From Cyathus striatus (Eukaryota; Basidiomycota; Agaricomycetes; Agaricales; Nidulariaceae), in contig JAOVFP010000002.1 in NCBI GenBank assembly GCA_025738555.1, positions 5,766,001 through 5,830,000 on the forward strand: a DNA stretch of 64,000 bases, in the 5' to 3' direction. Positions within the stretch are counted from its first letter, which is position 1, and each line of letters begins with the position of its first letter. Positions 49,854 to 60,138 of the stretch are shown here, one piece after another. The notes below the pieces were generated by a model that saw only the letters and a list, made by a program, of their open reading frames with translations, searched no databases and was not told the origin of the DNA. A program made the position numbers and the translations under genes.

Positions 49854-52800
49854 TTATTTTCTGGCTACAGATAATGGAAGATGAAGGAGAAGTGTATACA
49901 AGAGTTTTTGAACAAGGGAAGTTTTCTCCTCAGTTATACCTGTAGTAGTATAGCCCCTTAGAACTGCACCCATAACTATCAGTACCCATACTCCACAGTC
50001 ATGGCTATTTGTCTGTCTAGTATCCATCTGACAATCATAGATAAGAAGTGTAAGACATTGATATGAAGTACATACCAAAACTGGAGAGGCTACCCAATTT
50101 TTGATTTCAAGAGTGAGATTATAGCCATTTCTGCAAGATATATCTCTTAATTGAGATACTAGTCGCATGATATCCTATAAGGACATATTAGAATTTATCA
50201 GCTGGACATTGAAATTTGCAATGTCAAAAACAAACATTGATTTTGGTAATCCAAGGCTTGCAATCTGAGAAGCTATCAAATAGAAGAAGAGTATGCTGAT
50301 GTGGCAAGATTGTGCATAGAACCCAGTGCCAAGAGGGTTGAGTACAATGGATAGGTAATATCCATATATCTTTGGACCAATACTCAGAGAATTTAACCTG
50401 CCACCAGATATATTCATCAGATGCATGACCACTGGCAGGCTGAAGAACAAAGGTGTTAAAAAGTGCACAATGTGATGCATCATATGAATGTGGATTGGAT
50501 GTATGACTGAAGACTTTTTGAAGAAGTGCACCAATACCATTGATACAGCCATCATTTAGCCAAGCTGATGGATCATTCATGATATCCAGTTCTCGTTCTT
50601 CAAAAAATGACTTGCAGTGTTGATTATGGTGAATAAGAATCCTCCTTTTATGCTCATCCTGCAAAGGTTCAGAGGTTGAATTGATGGCTGCCTGCAAATC
50701 ATCAATAAACAAAAGGTCTACTTTTATCTCAGTCTAAAACCATGATTTAGCTGGTATACACTATGTTCATATCTAATGACACACCGGAATCTTCCAAAGA
50801 AGCTTGATGGAGCTATTGTTTTGCTGTACTACCTGTGTATCATCTTGCTCGAAATAAATATCATTGACAATGTTATCATGCAATATCAAATCTTCTACCA
50901 GTATATCTTCATCATATGGGCTATCAGTCACAGTTGGATTTTCGTCCAGATCAAGATTGGCATCTTCTTCAACAGACTGTATAATATAACTGCCTTCCTG
51001 AATAATGCCAGCAGGGCATTGAGGATCATGCGCCCTAATTGGCAACCACTTCAAGACAAGCGATACATCCCCAACCTTGCCAGAATCAGCAAGAGCCTTT
51101 TCACCACACTTGCGAGCAATCTCAATGTGGCTATTAAAGTGAATCTCAGTTGCTAATGCATTGGCCCAACTGGGCTTTAACTGCAAGAGATGCTTCAGAC
51201 GCTGATCAAGCAAAATCTTGATTTTGAAATCTACATAAAGGATAAAATGGCCTGGACATTACGAGTAGAAAATAACTCACTTGATGGCAGAGCTGCTGCA
51301 ACTTCAAGTGCAGCAAGCTCTCTACCAAACCATTGACAAAGATTGTCAGATTCTATTCCTAGTCTGCGGCGTTCTTCAAGGCAACAATCTTTTTTTAACA
51401 TTCCTCGAATCCCATCTCGCACATTAACATCATTCAACCATTTTGGAATAGTACCCTCTGTCCGTGTTATCCAGACATCCTCCATAACATTCGATGAGTC
51501 ACGTAGCACAGAGAGCTGTGTAGGGAGTGGTTCAGGAAGGGGAATGTTCCATTCTGGTTTGTGCAGCTGAGAAAGCTTCTCGCAATACTTGTTGAATTTC
51601 TTTATTGCAGACGTTAAGGCCGGCTTGCACTTGGCAATAGCTTTGCGTGTGTCTTGATGGAGTTTGGTACCTATGAAGAAATATAATGTAAAACAGTAGT
51701 ACCACTGCTGCAGGGGAATAAAAAACAAACCTAAAGGCTTATCTTTTTCTCCTGTAGCTTGATCAAGTCGATCCCACTCAAAGAAACTTCCAACAGCCCT
51801 TTTATGAATGTTGATCTTGAGATCTCTGGCCATTAGCAATGTTCGAACAAAAGTAAGATCAACCCCATATAGCTCTGGAAAAGAGTCCTGAACATTTAAA
51901 GAAGCATATAGTTCTTCTACCTTTTCCTTTAATTGTTCTTGGGTCGTTTGAAGCGTAGATAATAGATCTAATGATGTTTTTGACTGGCCCTTGGATAGCA
52001 TGGATTCTGTAGTCTGAATAGCCTTGTCTACAGCGTCCAAGTCACCTTGAAGGTTCAAGACTGTATCCAGTTCTTTCTTGAGTCGCACAGGTGCATCTGC
52101 AAAAGTGAAACTTTAGAGCCATAAATTTAGAACAAATGATAACATACGAGCACGCAGTGAAAGCTGTGCAGCCCTCTGCAGTGACCACTGTTCCCGAAGT
52201 TCCAATAAAGCAATTCCGCTTGCTTCAATTTTTCTGAGCTTTGGTGAGTGTGAATGGCAATACCCTTGTTCAGTCGTCGTTTTATCCAGGCTCCAAGGTC
52301 ATCCCTAAGTTCATTACCAACAGCATTCAACTGGCGATCAATTAACCATATATGCTTTCACCGCTAGCACAATAAACATGAGGTTAGGCATTTGATTAGA
52401 ATAGACAATTGTGGACTTACAGCAGATGTACGAGTTACAGTAATAAGACGCATAAGACACCGCCATAACCGTTCAACCCCTTCACCATCACTCAGTCCTA
52501 GCCCTTCTCATATACAAGGATTGTACACTAGCTGGCATGCCCATTGGTGAACATATGCATGCATAGCACTCGTTCCAAACATAAGGCGATTAGTGATATC
52601 AGATGGTAAGATAGGATACTTTGACAATGCAGGAATGAGTACGACAGTAAAACAGGCAATAAAATGTATTACATACCAAATGTAAACTTTGATCTAATAC
52701 ACAGCCTATATCATAGAGAACAGAAACAGTTGCATTATTTGGCATTAGCCCGAACAGGTGCTCGATAAGGGCAACTGAATACTTTTGTTGTTCCCCAGCA

Positions 52801-54416
52801 GTATCAATATTCACAACAAACAAGGGGATATCATGATGGCACACAAGTGCCATTAATCCTGTATCATCAAAGCGATCCCTGTTGGTCTTCACATTATCTC
52901 CACTTCCAGCCGTATGAGCACTCTCACACTCATCAATGGCTTCATCAGGCACAGCTAATTCTTTCTGTTGCTTCTGAGTTGTTTTTCTTAGCTTTTCAAT
53001 GTGCTTTCCAACTTCATCTACCGTAGCTTTCGGCACGAAATATGTGGGTTCATAAAATGCTAGTGGAGTATCTTTGGCCCACTTGAGATGTCGCTGGTTG
53101 AAGTTCCCATCAACACATACAATAATATCACTGCCACTGTTTCAATAACAATTAGATTGATAGAAAAGATAATAGGATGTAATACCTATCCACTGAACAT
53201 CCAAATACAGTAAGCACAAAACAAGCAGGGCATCTTTGCTGAAGTATACATGCGCATTCATTAGAGCTTTCAAACTGGTAAAATGACTGAATAGATCATT
53301 TCCATGGTAGGAACATAACTATCTCACTTTGATAGACTGGAGTGTGCTTTCAGCTTGTAAACTGTCTTGAATAGTTTCATTAATGCTGACCGCTTTGGTA
53401 GTACTTTCCATTAGATGGAAATTTGTATCATTAGCATTCATACTGTCTGCTTGTATGATTGCCAACTCTAAAAGCTGCTCAACCTTAACCTGTAGCGTGG
53501 AATAACGCTGCACTGCAAAGCTGATGCTATGATGAAAAGGGTCTTGGACTATCTTTCCCTTGCAGATATAAATGAAATATAAACAATACTGCATGCAATC
53601 TGGGGGACATAAACGTACCTCATGATCTGTCACTATAAAACCATGTTTATGGTAAAAGTTGGACAATGCAGCTGACAATGCATTTACAGCTTCACAGGAT
53701 TTCTCAAACAAAGCCTGGTAGAAATCCAAGAGCCCAATCGAAATAGCCATGCGAGGATGTTTGGGAGCCATTGGGAAGAGACCATGTAGTACTAAAACCT
53801 GTAAAGTATTCTGACATTCACATGCAACAATGCTAAATGTTTTGAAATCTATAAATTATTTTTGTTAGAAGCTATCGGCAATGATTAGGTAGTTCAACTT
53901 ACAGTCAAAGAAAAGGCATTGTATCTCAGAGCTCTTTTTATTGCAAGAACCTGCTTTTCAACAACTGGATTGAATTGATGTCGCTGGACTGAGAATTTGG
54001 CCAGTTGTTGAAGAGATATATTGTAGTAATGGATCCACCAGCTGTGGGAGTGCAACTAACCATTGTCTATAAGAACGCTCTGCTTTTTTATTACAAGAAA
54101 CGTCGTCATCATCATCTGGGGGAGATATCTCATGCAGCTCTTGCATTGATTCTTCATTAAAACCATCGGCAAAAGGTAGCGGTTCATTATCACTTTCCAC
54201 TGCATCCAGGGGTTGATCCTGATATTCAATACCAAAGCTATGTATGTCTTCCTGTTGAGATGACATCAACTGTGCTAGGTTCTCCTCTAGGCGACGCCGT
54301 TTTGAAGGGGAGTCATAGGAGCTGAATTGCATGGTTGATTTTTGAGGGTTAATAGGCTTCTCCAGAGAGCATGATTTACCAAAGCATCTCCTTCTTTTGC
54401 CATCTGTCGAAAGCAT
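49854..54416 (-). pseudogene. KDZ-type transposase fused to Ulp1-like protease, broken
   Basis: The main gene of the element. Start MLSTDGKRRR at 54414-54416, then a basic/acidic linker. Transposase motifs: DIIVCVDGNFNQRHLKW (about 53095-53140), FDDTGLMALVCHHDIPLFVV and DTAGEQQKYSVAL (52740-52880), VSVLYDIGCVL, HAYVHQWACQLVYNP (about 52515-52560), GLGLSDGEGVERLWR and a DRQLNAVGNEL helix. These match the Kyakuja-Dileera-Zisupton class. A long coiled-coil-like region follows (VLNLQGDLDAVDKAIQTTES). The C-terminus is a C48-type protease: WLNDGCINGIGALLQ, SWHWVLCTI (His, about 50330), LLLFDSFSD (Asp) and RQTNSHDCGVWVL (Gln/Cys, about 49995). A TGA at 52508-52510 replaces the expected Arg just after VYNP. 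The CxC-type Cys clusters were not clearly seen. Not functional as it stands. Confidence 0.82.
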
Positions 54417-54469
54417 AGCTGGAGCTGACTGAAGATATGGATACAGCAGCAAGAAATGGGAGGTGAATG

Positions 54470-55165
54470 CACTGTCAGTAAAGCCCAGACAGCACAACTG
54501 AAAGTCGATGCCACAGAAAAGGAGGTGCCAAGTGCTAATTAGAAGGCACAGATAAGCTATGTTGAAATTTAAATGAATGTGCAAAAGAAGCACGGATAGT
54601 CTGCATGGGCCAAATCTGCAGAATAATAGTGAGATCTGACATCCTGAGGAAACGAGACGGGGGCCTGCTGGGATGGAAGGATACAGAAAGTACTGTTGGT
54701 AAAACCCAGACAGCACAAGTCAGACATATGCGATACAGAAAATGAGGTACTGTGAGACCCACAAGACGTTGGGAGGTGAATGCGTTGTTGGTAAAGGAGA
54801 TGCCGAGACCCACAAGACGTTGGGATCTTGGTGAATGCAGTGTCGGTAAAACAAAAGTAGGTGCTGAGACCTGCAAGATATTGGGAGGTGAATGCACTGT
54901 CAGTAAAACCCAGACAGTGTACATGTTACAAGTGCAGCTAGTGCACTGTCGGTAAAGCCCAGACAGCACAGCTGAAAGTCAAATGCCGAGACCCACAAGA
55001 TGTCAGGAAGTGAATGCACCGTCAGTAGAGCCACAGAAAAGGAGGTGCCGAGACCCGCAAAATGTCGGGAAGTGAATGCACTGTCGGTAAAACCCAGACA
55101 GCGTATGTGTTATAAGTGCAGCCAGCGCACTGTCGGTAAAACCCAGACAGCACACTGCACAACAG
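54470..55165 (-). repeat. Motif array III, upstream of the KDZ gene
   Basis: About nine copies of a diverged form of the motif, plus-strand consensus CACTGTCGGTAAAACCCAGA then CAGC, near 54470, 54689, 54778, 54835, 54893, 54942, 55017, 55077 and 55127. They sit in longer units that also contain GCCGAGACCCACAAGA and GGGAGGTGAATGCA. The orientation relative to the gene is the same as in arrays I and at 44.5 kb. The array starts about 55 bp upstream of the start codon. Confidence 0.75.
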
Positions 55166-55167
55166 TG

Positions 55168-55421
55168 AAGTTGTGAAGTTCTGCACAACTGAAGTGCGCT
55201 GGGGAAGTTCCGCAGCAAGACTTAGTCAGCAAAAACTTCCCGCGGGCCACAGCTGAAGTGCGCTGGGGAAGTTCTGCGATAAGACTTAGTCAGCAGGAAG
55301 TTCCCACCTGCAATAGGAAGTTCGGCAAGAAGTTCCTAGGGGGGCCTTCAGGGGTATTTAAAGTGTCAAAACAAAGGGCCTTTAGGGCCCTTACTAAGCA
55401 AGAATTCCGCTGCCTGAGGTG
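55168..55421. repeat. Right subterminal region of the proposed transposon
   Basis: A 60-bp unit (GAAGTGCGCTGGGGAAGTTC then AAGACTTAGTCAGCA) is repeated at about 55191 and 55254. Then come GGAAGTTC repeats and an AAGGGCC/GGGCCCTT fold-back at 55345-55392 that resembles 38094-38152 at the left end. Confidence 0.6.
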
Positions 55422-55429
55422 GACAATAG

Positions 55430-57918
55430 TACGAAGGTATAAACTTTGGAGATAGTTATAGATCAAAATTTAAAGGGGCCGAAGTAAAGTGTAAGGGTAA
55501 AATTTTGATGAGGGAGTGATATGATTATGGGTTTTTGCTCTGTTGAGCACACCAAGTTAGTCGTGTCTGTGTCATTGAGTCTATGTCATACTACGTGCTC
55601 ACTTAAAAACTATACAGCCTATCTCCAATGTTCGGCTTTAAGATGGCCAGTGACAAATTCACTGTGTATTCCCAGAATGTGTAGAGAGAACCGGAGGTTT
55701 TATCATTGAACAAAGGTAAAAATACAACTTAGATGCATCCAAACGTTTGAATTTTAAGATTTGAAAGTTAAATAAGTGCACATGCCGAATGTATGATGTT
55801 TACATGACTTATGCATGTTGTATACATGAGCGAAAATTATCATTAATCTTGAAATTCGCACACCCTGCAATACATGCCGAACACATGACGAAAAGTACTA
55901 TCGGAATGACAGAAGCATGCCACGCATGACTTTTCGTTTTTACTGAGCATGACTGAACAATAGGTCGAAATGATCCAGTAGTGTTGATATGAAACGGAAA
56001 TAACGGTTATATCACCGTAAATGCACAAGCAAGTATATCCCTTTCTCCCTTTAATCTATTCCTTTCTGCCTTTTATCCTTTTCTATTACAGTCAATTGTA
56101 GATACATATAAATACGTACCAGTACACATACGCTCACCTCAGTCCTTGTATTATACACTAAAGACTGAGGTGAGACACTTAGATTACTCTTTCACTTATA
56201 TCACACTAATACCACGCGTAGACTACTTTATCTAACTCTCTATGTGTATAGGTATAGTCCTTGTATTATACACTAAAGACTGAGACTACTTTATCTAACT
56301 CTCTACGTGTATAGACTCCTCTAAGGGATATTCCATTCTACAAGTAGCACTGGCAGCCACCAGTCCTAACGTCAGCCTCCAGTTCCGGACTACTCCTGTT
56401 TCATATACAAAATGGAGGCTTGTAATGTCTTACAAGTTCTCTCGTTTATACCCCAATCTCCTCGATCCTGTCTGGCCAAATCCAACATCCAACAGGAACC
56501 TTCCCCCAACACTCCTTGCAGTCTGGCTGTCGACAACCTCCCCCTCAAGCAACCTAGCTGCTTACAGCTAGAACCTCCTCAGCCATAACCATGGCCTCTA
56601 CCCAAGCACCATCGACCGCAGGTTTTTCAAGCCACCACATCCACCCCACACCAACAACATCTCTACACCTCCACCAACATCTCTCCTCTTCTTCGTCACC
56701 AAACACGACTACCTAGCCTCGTCATCTGGAACACAGAATTGTTCCCTCTACTGCGTAAATTGAAAAACATAGAAGTGTCCTAATAAAGTTGAGCTGACCC
56801 AATGAAATAGAAAACAATGGGAAATGGAACTTGATAATTGTTCAAACATAAAGAAGTGACAGGAAAATGCCCATGACCTTGTTGCCATCTCCACGCTCGT
56901 ATCCTTGGTACTAGATCTCCAGAAAAGGATCGAACGGTGAGCATAATATGACGCATTGATCATCTATAAAGTCAACATTCAATACTTCTCTGCTCACCCT
57001 ATCTTTTACCTCCATACTTCACCCTAGTCCCTCGAGCTGAATACATACAGAACAATCACAGGCGCCATCCTGGCCTCCTGCAGCCCTAATCTGAAGTCAC
57101 CAACAGAATGAAATAGGGCATCACTTACCTTGATATGATCTGACAACCATCAATGCGCGCTTGAACAGAGTAAGAGTCTCCATGAGAGGATGTACGAGAA
57201 TTCATTTCATTTCGCCCTCGAACTTATGGGTTGCTCGACTCCCACCATTCATATTGTAACATATATATATAGCACAGATTTCCTGGTTACGTTGTACATT
57301 CAAGATCTACAAGGTTTGCTGTTACAAATAGCTCTACCTCTGAGTATATGGTGTGAAATGCATTCTGAGGGATTACTAGTAGCAAACTGCAGTATATCAT
57401 CATGATGTAAAGTTGGATTGGTTTCATTTCCAATTGGTGTCTGGAATTGCTTAAGGTTGCACTTGCCTATGCATATTCAGATTACATCTGGGCACCAGCT
57501 TTTCACCTATCTCACCATTTAAGACACAAACTCATGAACATGATCCTTTGGTATTATACTTTACATCACGAACACAAATCTTTACGAACGTACTAAACTC
57601 AACTTCAACTGAGCTCAATGGTAAATACTACATAATTACTTATCGAAAATAAGTAAAATTTACGTTCTAATTAACCCCTACGCTCCATTTCTATATGGGC
57701 ATCAGTGACACATCATTTTGTATACTGCTACATTCCATTGCATTGAAAAGAATGCTTTAAATTTGAAGACGAACTGCTGAAGATGACTCCAATGCTGATG
57801 CCGTATGACTAATGTATATTAATTCAGAGTGGATGCAACGAGATCCAGGCCCATATTCCAGCGATCTGCCACCTCTTGGATTTACATGTTAAGGGCGCTG
57901 AGAGAATGGCCCTGGGGT
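55430..57918. other. Intergenic region with scattered repeats
   Basis: No gene supported. 55954-55982 is a 29-bp block also present, inverted, at 32241-32269. A tandem duplication of about 100 bp lies at 56150-56310 (AGTCCTTGTATTATACACTA twice). 56400-57900 has no domain-bearing frame. Confidence 0.45.
55982..56412. repeat. Possible solo LTR
   Basis: It starts TGTTGATATGAAAC and ends GTTTCATATACA, so the ends are TG...CA with short inverted similarity, and it contains TATAAATA-like sequence near 56108. I found no flanking target duplication and no second copy, so this is a weak call. Confidence 0.3.
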
Positions 57919-58164
57919 ATAGCCGAAGACGGTCCTTGCTCTCCCCCACTATGACACCACGTGACCATCGGTAACCGGTTACTGCTCATAACCGTGCGTC
58001 ATCATGAAACTACACTAGTAATTTCAAAGTAATCTGTAACTTTGTAATACCTAGTCGTTGTAATAGTATGTACTGAGCTTTAAATTAAATACAAAGTACA
58101 ATAGTGTCAATGTAATCCCTCACTGACAACTGTAACAAGTCTCCTTCAAATATTAATACTCCAT

Positions 58165-58425
58165 ATCCCTAACCTAACTATCCCAAACCAAACTCTAACC
58201 TCTAACTCTAACCTCTAACCTCTATTCTTTCATAGGACAATGAAGTTAGGGCTGGGTTACCCCAGCCCTAACTTCTGCTAATTACTAGTTCTATTATACT
58301 TACCCTCCCTAACCTACCCTCCTTAACCTAACCATCCCTAACCTAACCATCCTAACAGTTGTATTATGCCCTCCTTGGCCCTCCCTAACCTAACTTCCCT
58401 AACCTAACCACATTTTCTAACAGTT
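58165..58425 (+). repeat. Degenerate telomere-like CCTAACC repeats
   Basis: About two dozen imperfect CTAACC/CCCTAACCT units in two blocks (58165-58225 and 58303-58410), inside the Mutator-type MITE. One hairpin is visible: GTTAGGGCTGGG followed by CCCAGCCCTAAC at 58245-58272. Confidence 0.75.
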
Positions 58426-58517
58426 ATTTTAACTAATTATTGTTTTACAATACCCCAAACCTAGCCCAACCTCGATTTTATTAGTAAAAATAGTGATAAA
58501 AAAATAAGACACCACTG

Positions 58518-58592
58518 AGAATCGAACCCCACTTCGCGCAAAAAATGATCTTTATTGCAGGTCAACAAACCACTACACCATTGAGCAATATA
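58518..58592 (-). repeat. tRNA-related sequence with Pol III box matches
   Basis: The minus strand has an A-box-like TGGTGTAGTGG and a B-box-like GGTTCGATTCT in the right order, followed by a T-run (TTATTTTTTTA). The acceptor stem does not pair, so it is not a tRNA gene. It may be a SINE head carried inside the MITE. Confidence 0.45.
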
Positions 58593-58699
58593 AAAATGTG
58601 ATTAGAAAGTAGTTTAGGCCATCAGCAGACGAACACTTTCCATATTTGGTCAGTCACGTGGTGTCATAGTGGGGGAGAGCAAGGACCGTCATAGCCGAA

Positions 58700-59095
58700 C
58701 AAGAGAAGAAACAGCAAACGAACAGCAAATCGTGCTGACAACCATGGGAATGGGAATAGAAGTTCATATATTCTCACCATGACAAGTCGAAACGGAACCT
58801 CCATGATCATCATCCACGAACGCGCGCCCAACAACAACCTAACAAGCTCCTGTGCCTGCTTTATTTTCAATATCGTTACCTTGCTCAACCGCTATCCGAA
58901 CCATTGCAGCTGTCTGTGAAGTATCTCCCTGCGTAGCTCTGCAACAACTTCACGTCTAGATTTTCTTCTGGCAGGTTTTGACAGGCTCGCGAAACGCTGT
59001 GGCTTCAAGTTGTGCCCACCCAATCCCCAACCCAAGTCGTTCATCCCCTGTAATACGCCTGTAGGATACTGGATCTTTTCAGAAGAAGTCTCCAT
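58700..59095 (-). CDS. Possible short gene next to the Mutator-type MITE
   Basis: A minus-strand frame starts METSSEKIQYPTGVLQG at 59095 and stops at 58892. A second frame with hydrophobic sequence (LSARFAVRLLFLLLF) runs from 58888 into the MITE inverted repeat. Removing the MITE would end this second frame at a TAA about 36 bp into the left flank. The junction of the two frames is not resolved and no domain is visible, so this may be chance. Confidence 0.2.
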
Positions 59096-59099
59096 TATG

Positions 59100-60010
59100 T
59101 GCTGACAGCTCTACCATGTTACTGAAATAAGGTGTCAAACGAACTTTAGCGAGAGGAATCGAAAATTGCTGTCTTGTTATACTCTCCTACAAATGACATA
59201 TTCTGGTGTTTTACCTTAGCCTTCATTATCTGCGTCTCTGCTCTGCTCAGTAAATCGCTGCCAATACCTGAATTTCTCGAAAGGGTGGTCAAAAGAAACC
59301 AACGCGTAATATCTTTGAGAAACACGGCTCATTTCGCATATTGCAGACTCAATCCGCAACATATTAAATCCGGAAAAAATTGCCCCGCTTCCGCTAGCGC
59401 AATACCGAACTCGTACCTTTCCCCTGGCCATTCTCCACACCGCAACATGACTCCACTTAAGTATTATTCCTGGCAGTGTTACGTGGGAAGCATTGGAATG
59501 GAAATCCACCAATAACCCTTGAATAACCCCTGAAATATTCGGACCTTCATCCAAAGTGGATCCGCCAAGTTCATGCCGTTCCCTTCAATTCTTTTGTAAT
59601 CCTGCATTTCTAGACATGCTCATGGCGCGACTAGGGACGTGTTGGCTCGTAAATATCAAAGGCACAACTTAGGAGTGCAAAAGGCACAGTTATTTACGGG
59701 AAAATGATGGCTCTCATTGGCCTAGACACTCTCCTCTACGGTCTCATGATCTCGCCGACGTCAATTCCATGTTGACTAGTGTTTGTAGATGATAGTTTCG
59801 AAGAGAAAGTGCAAATGTGTAAGTGTTTTCATTGTACTAAGTATGCAAAGTATATGGCCCTAATGCTTATTCTAGCATTCAATCGCTAAGCATTCAGTTA
59901 TTGTTCGTACCTATCGAGGAACAGCTGTGCGCCGAAAAAATTATTATATCGGGACATGAGTTCTCCGTCGTCCCGATCTGTAATTTGCTTCGACTTAGCA
60001 GAGGAAATGA
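59100..60010. other. Intergenic region upstream of the 60.1-kb gene
   Basis: Overlapping frames on both strands at 59174-59554 have no domain. The rest is ordinary intergenic sequence leading into a core promoter. Confidence 0.45.
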
Positions 60011-60013
60011 GCA

Positions 60014-60021
60014 TATATATA
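60014..60021 (+). promoter_or_regulatory. TATA element of the 60.1-kb gene
   Basis: TATATATA lies 118 bp upstream of the start codon at 60139, followed by a C/T-rich leader (TTCATTCTTCTAACCTC). This layout is common in highly expressed fungal genes. Confidence 0.5.
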
Positions 60022-60138
60022 GGAGGATCTTTTGAGTCAAAGAAAGGCAGCAACCTGCTACTGTACTCAAGTACTTCCCATCTAAGCCTTCATTCTTCTA
60101 ACCTCTACATCTCATTCTCGTAACAACCAGTGTTCGCA

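Larger units (their letters stand above)
38065..55421. mobile_element. Putative 17.4-kb KDZ-class transposon
   Basis: Proposed borders: GACAATAG occurs just outside both ends (38057-38064 and 55422-55429), an exact 8-bp target-duplication candidate. The left end starts CACTGTAGGCACCGCC and the right end, read inward on the minus strand, starts CACCTCAGGCAGCGGA, matching at 10 of 15 positions. Both then reach AAGGGCC about 30 bp in, and both carry AAGGGCC/GGCCCTT fold-back pairs and GGAAGTTC-type repeats. Inside lie a KDZ-type transposase-Ulp1 gene, two accessory genes, a captured Rab GDI fragment and about 20 copies of one motif. The 8-bp duplication agrees with what is described for Zisupton-type KDZ elements. 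The borders are my inference, since the terminal repeats are weak. Confidence 0.55.
57928..58690. mobile_element. Mutator-type MITE (763 bp)
   Basis: Perfect 38-bp inverted repeats at 57928-57965 and 58653-58690, starting GACGGTCCTTGCTCTCCCCC. They are flanked by a perfect 9-bp target duplication ATAGCCGAA (57919-57927 and 58691-58699). Nine-bp duplications with long inverted ends fit Mutator-like elements. There is no coding frame. The inside holds telomere-like repeats and a tRNA-like stretch, listed separately. Perfect inverted ends and a perfect target duplication suggest a recent insertion. Confidence 0.88.

Noticed and set aside
58165..58425. A true chromosome end
   Set aside because: The telomere-like repeats are degenerate and sit inside a MITE with intact target duplication and ordinary sequence on both sides.
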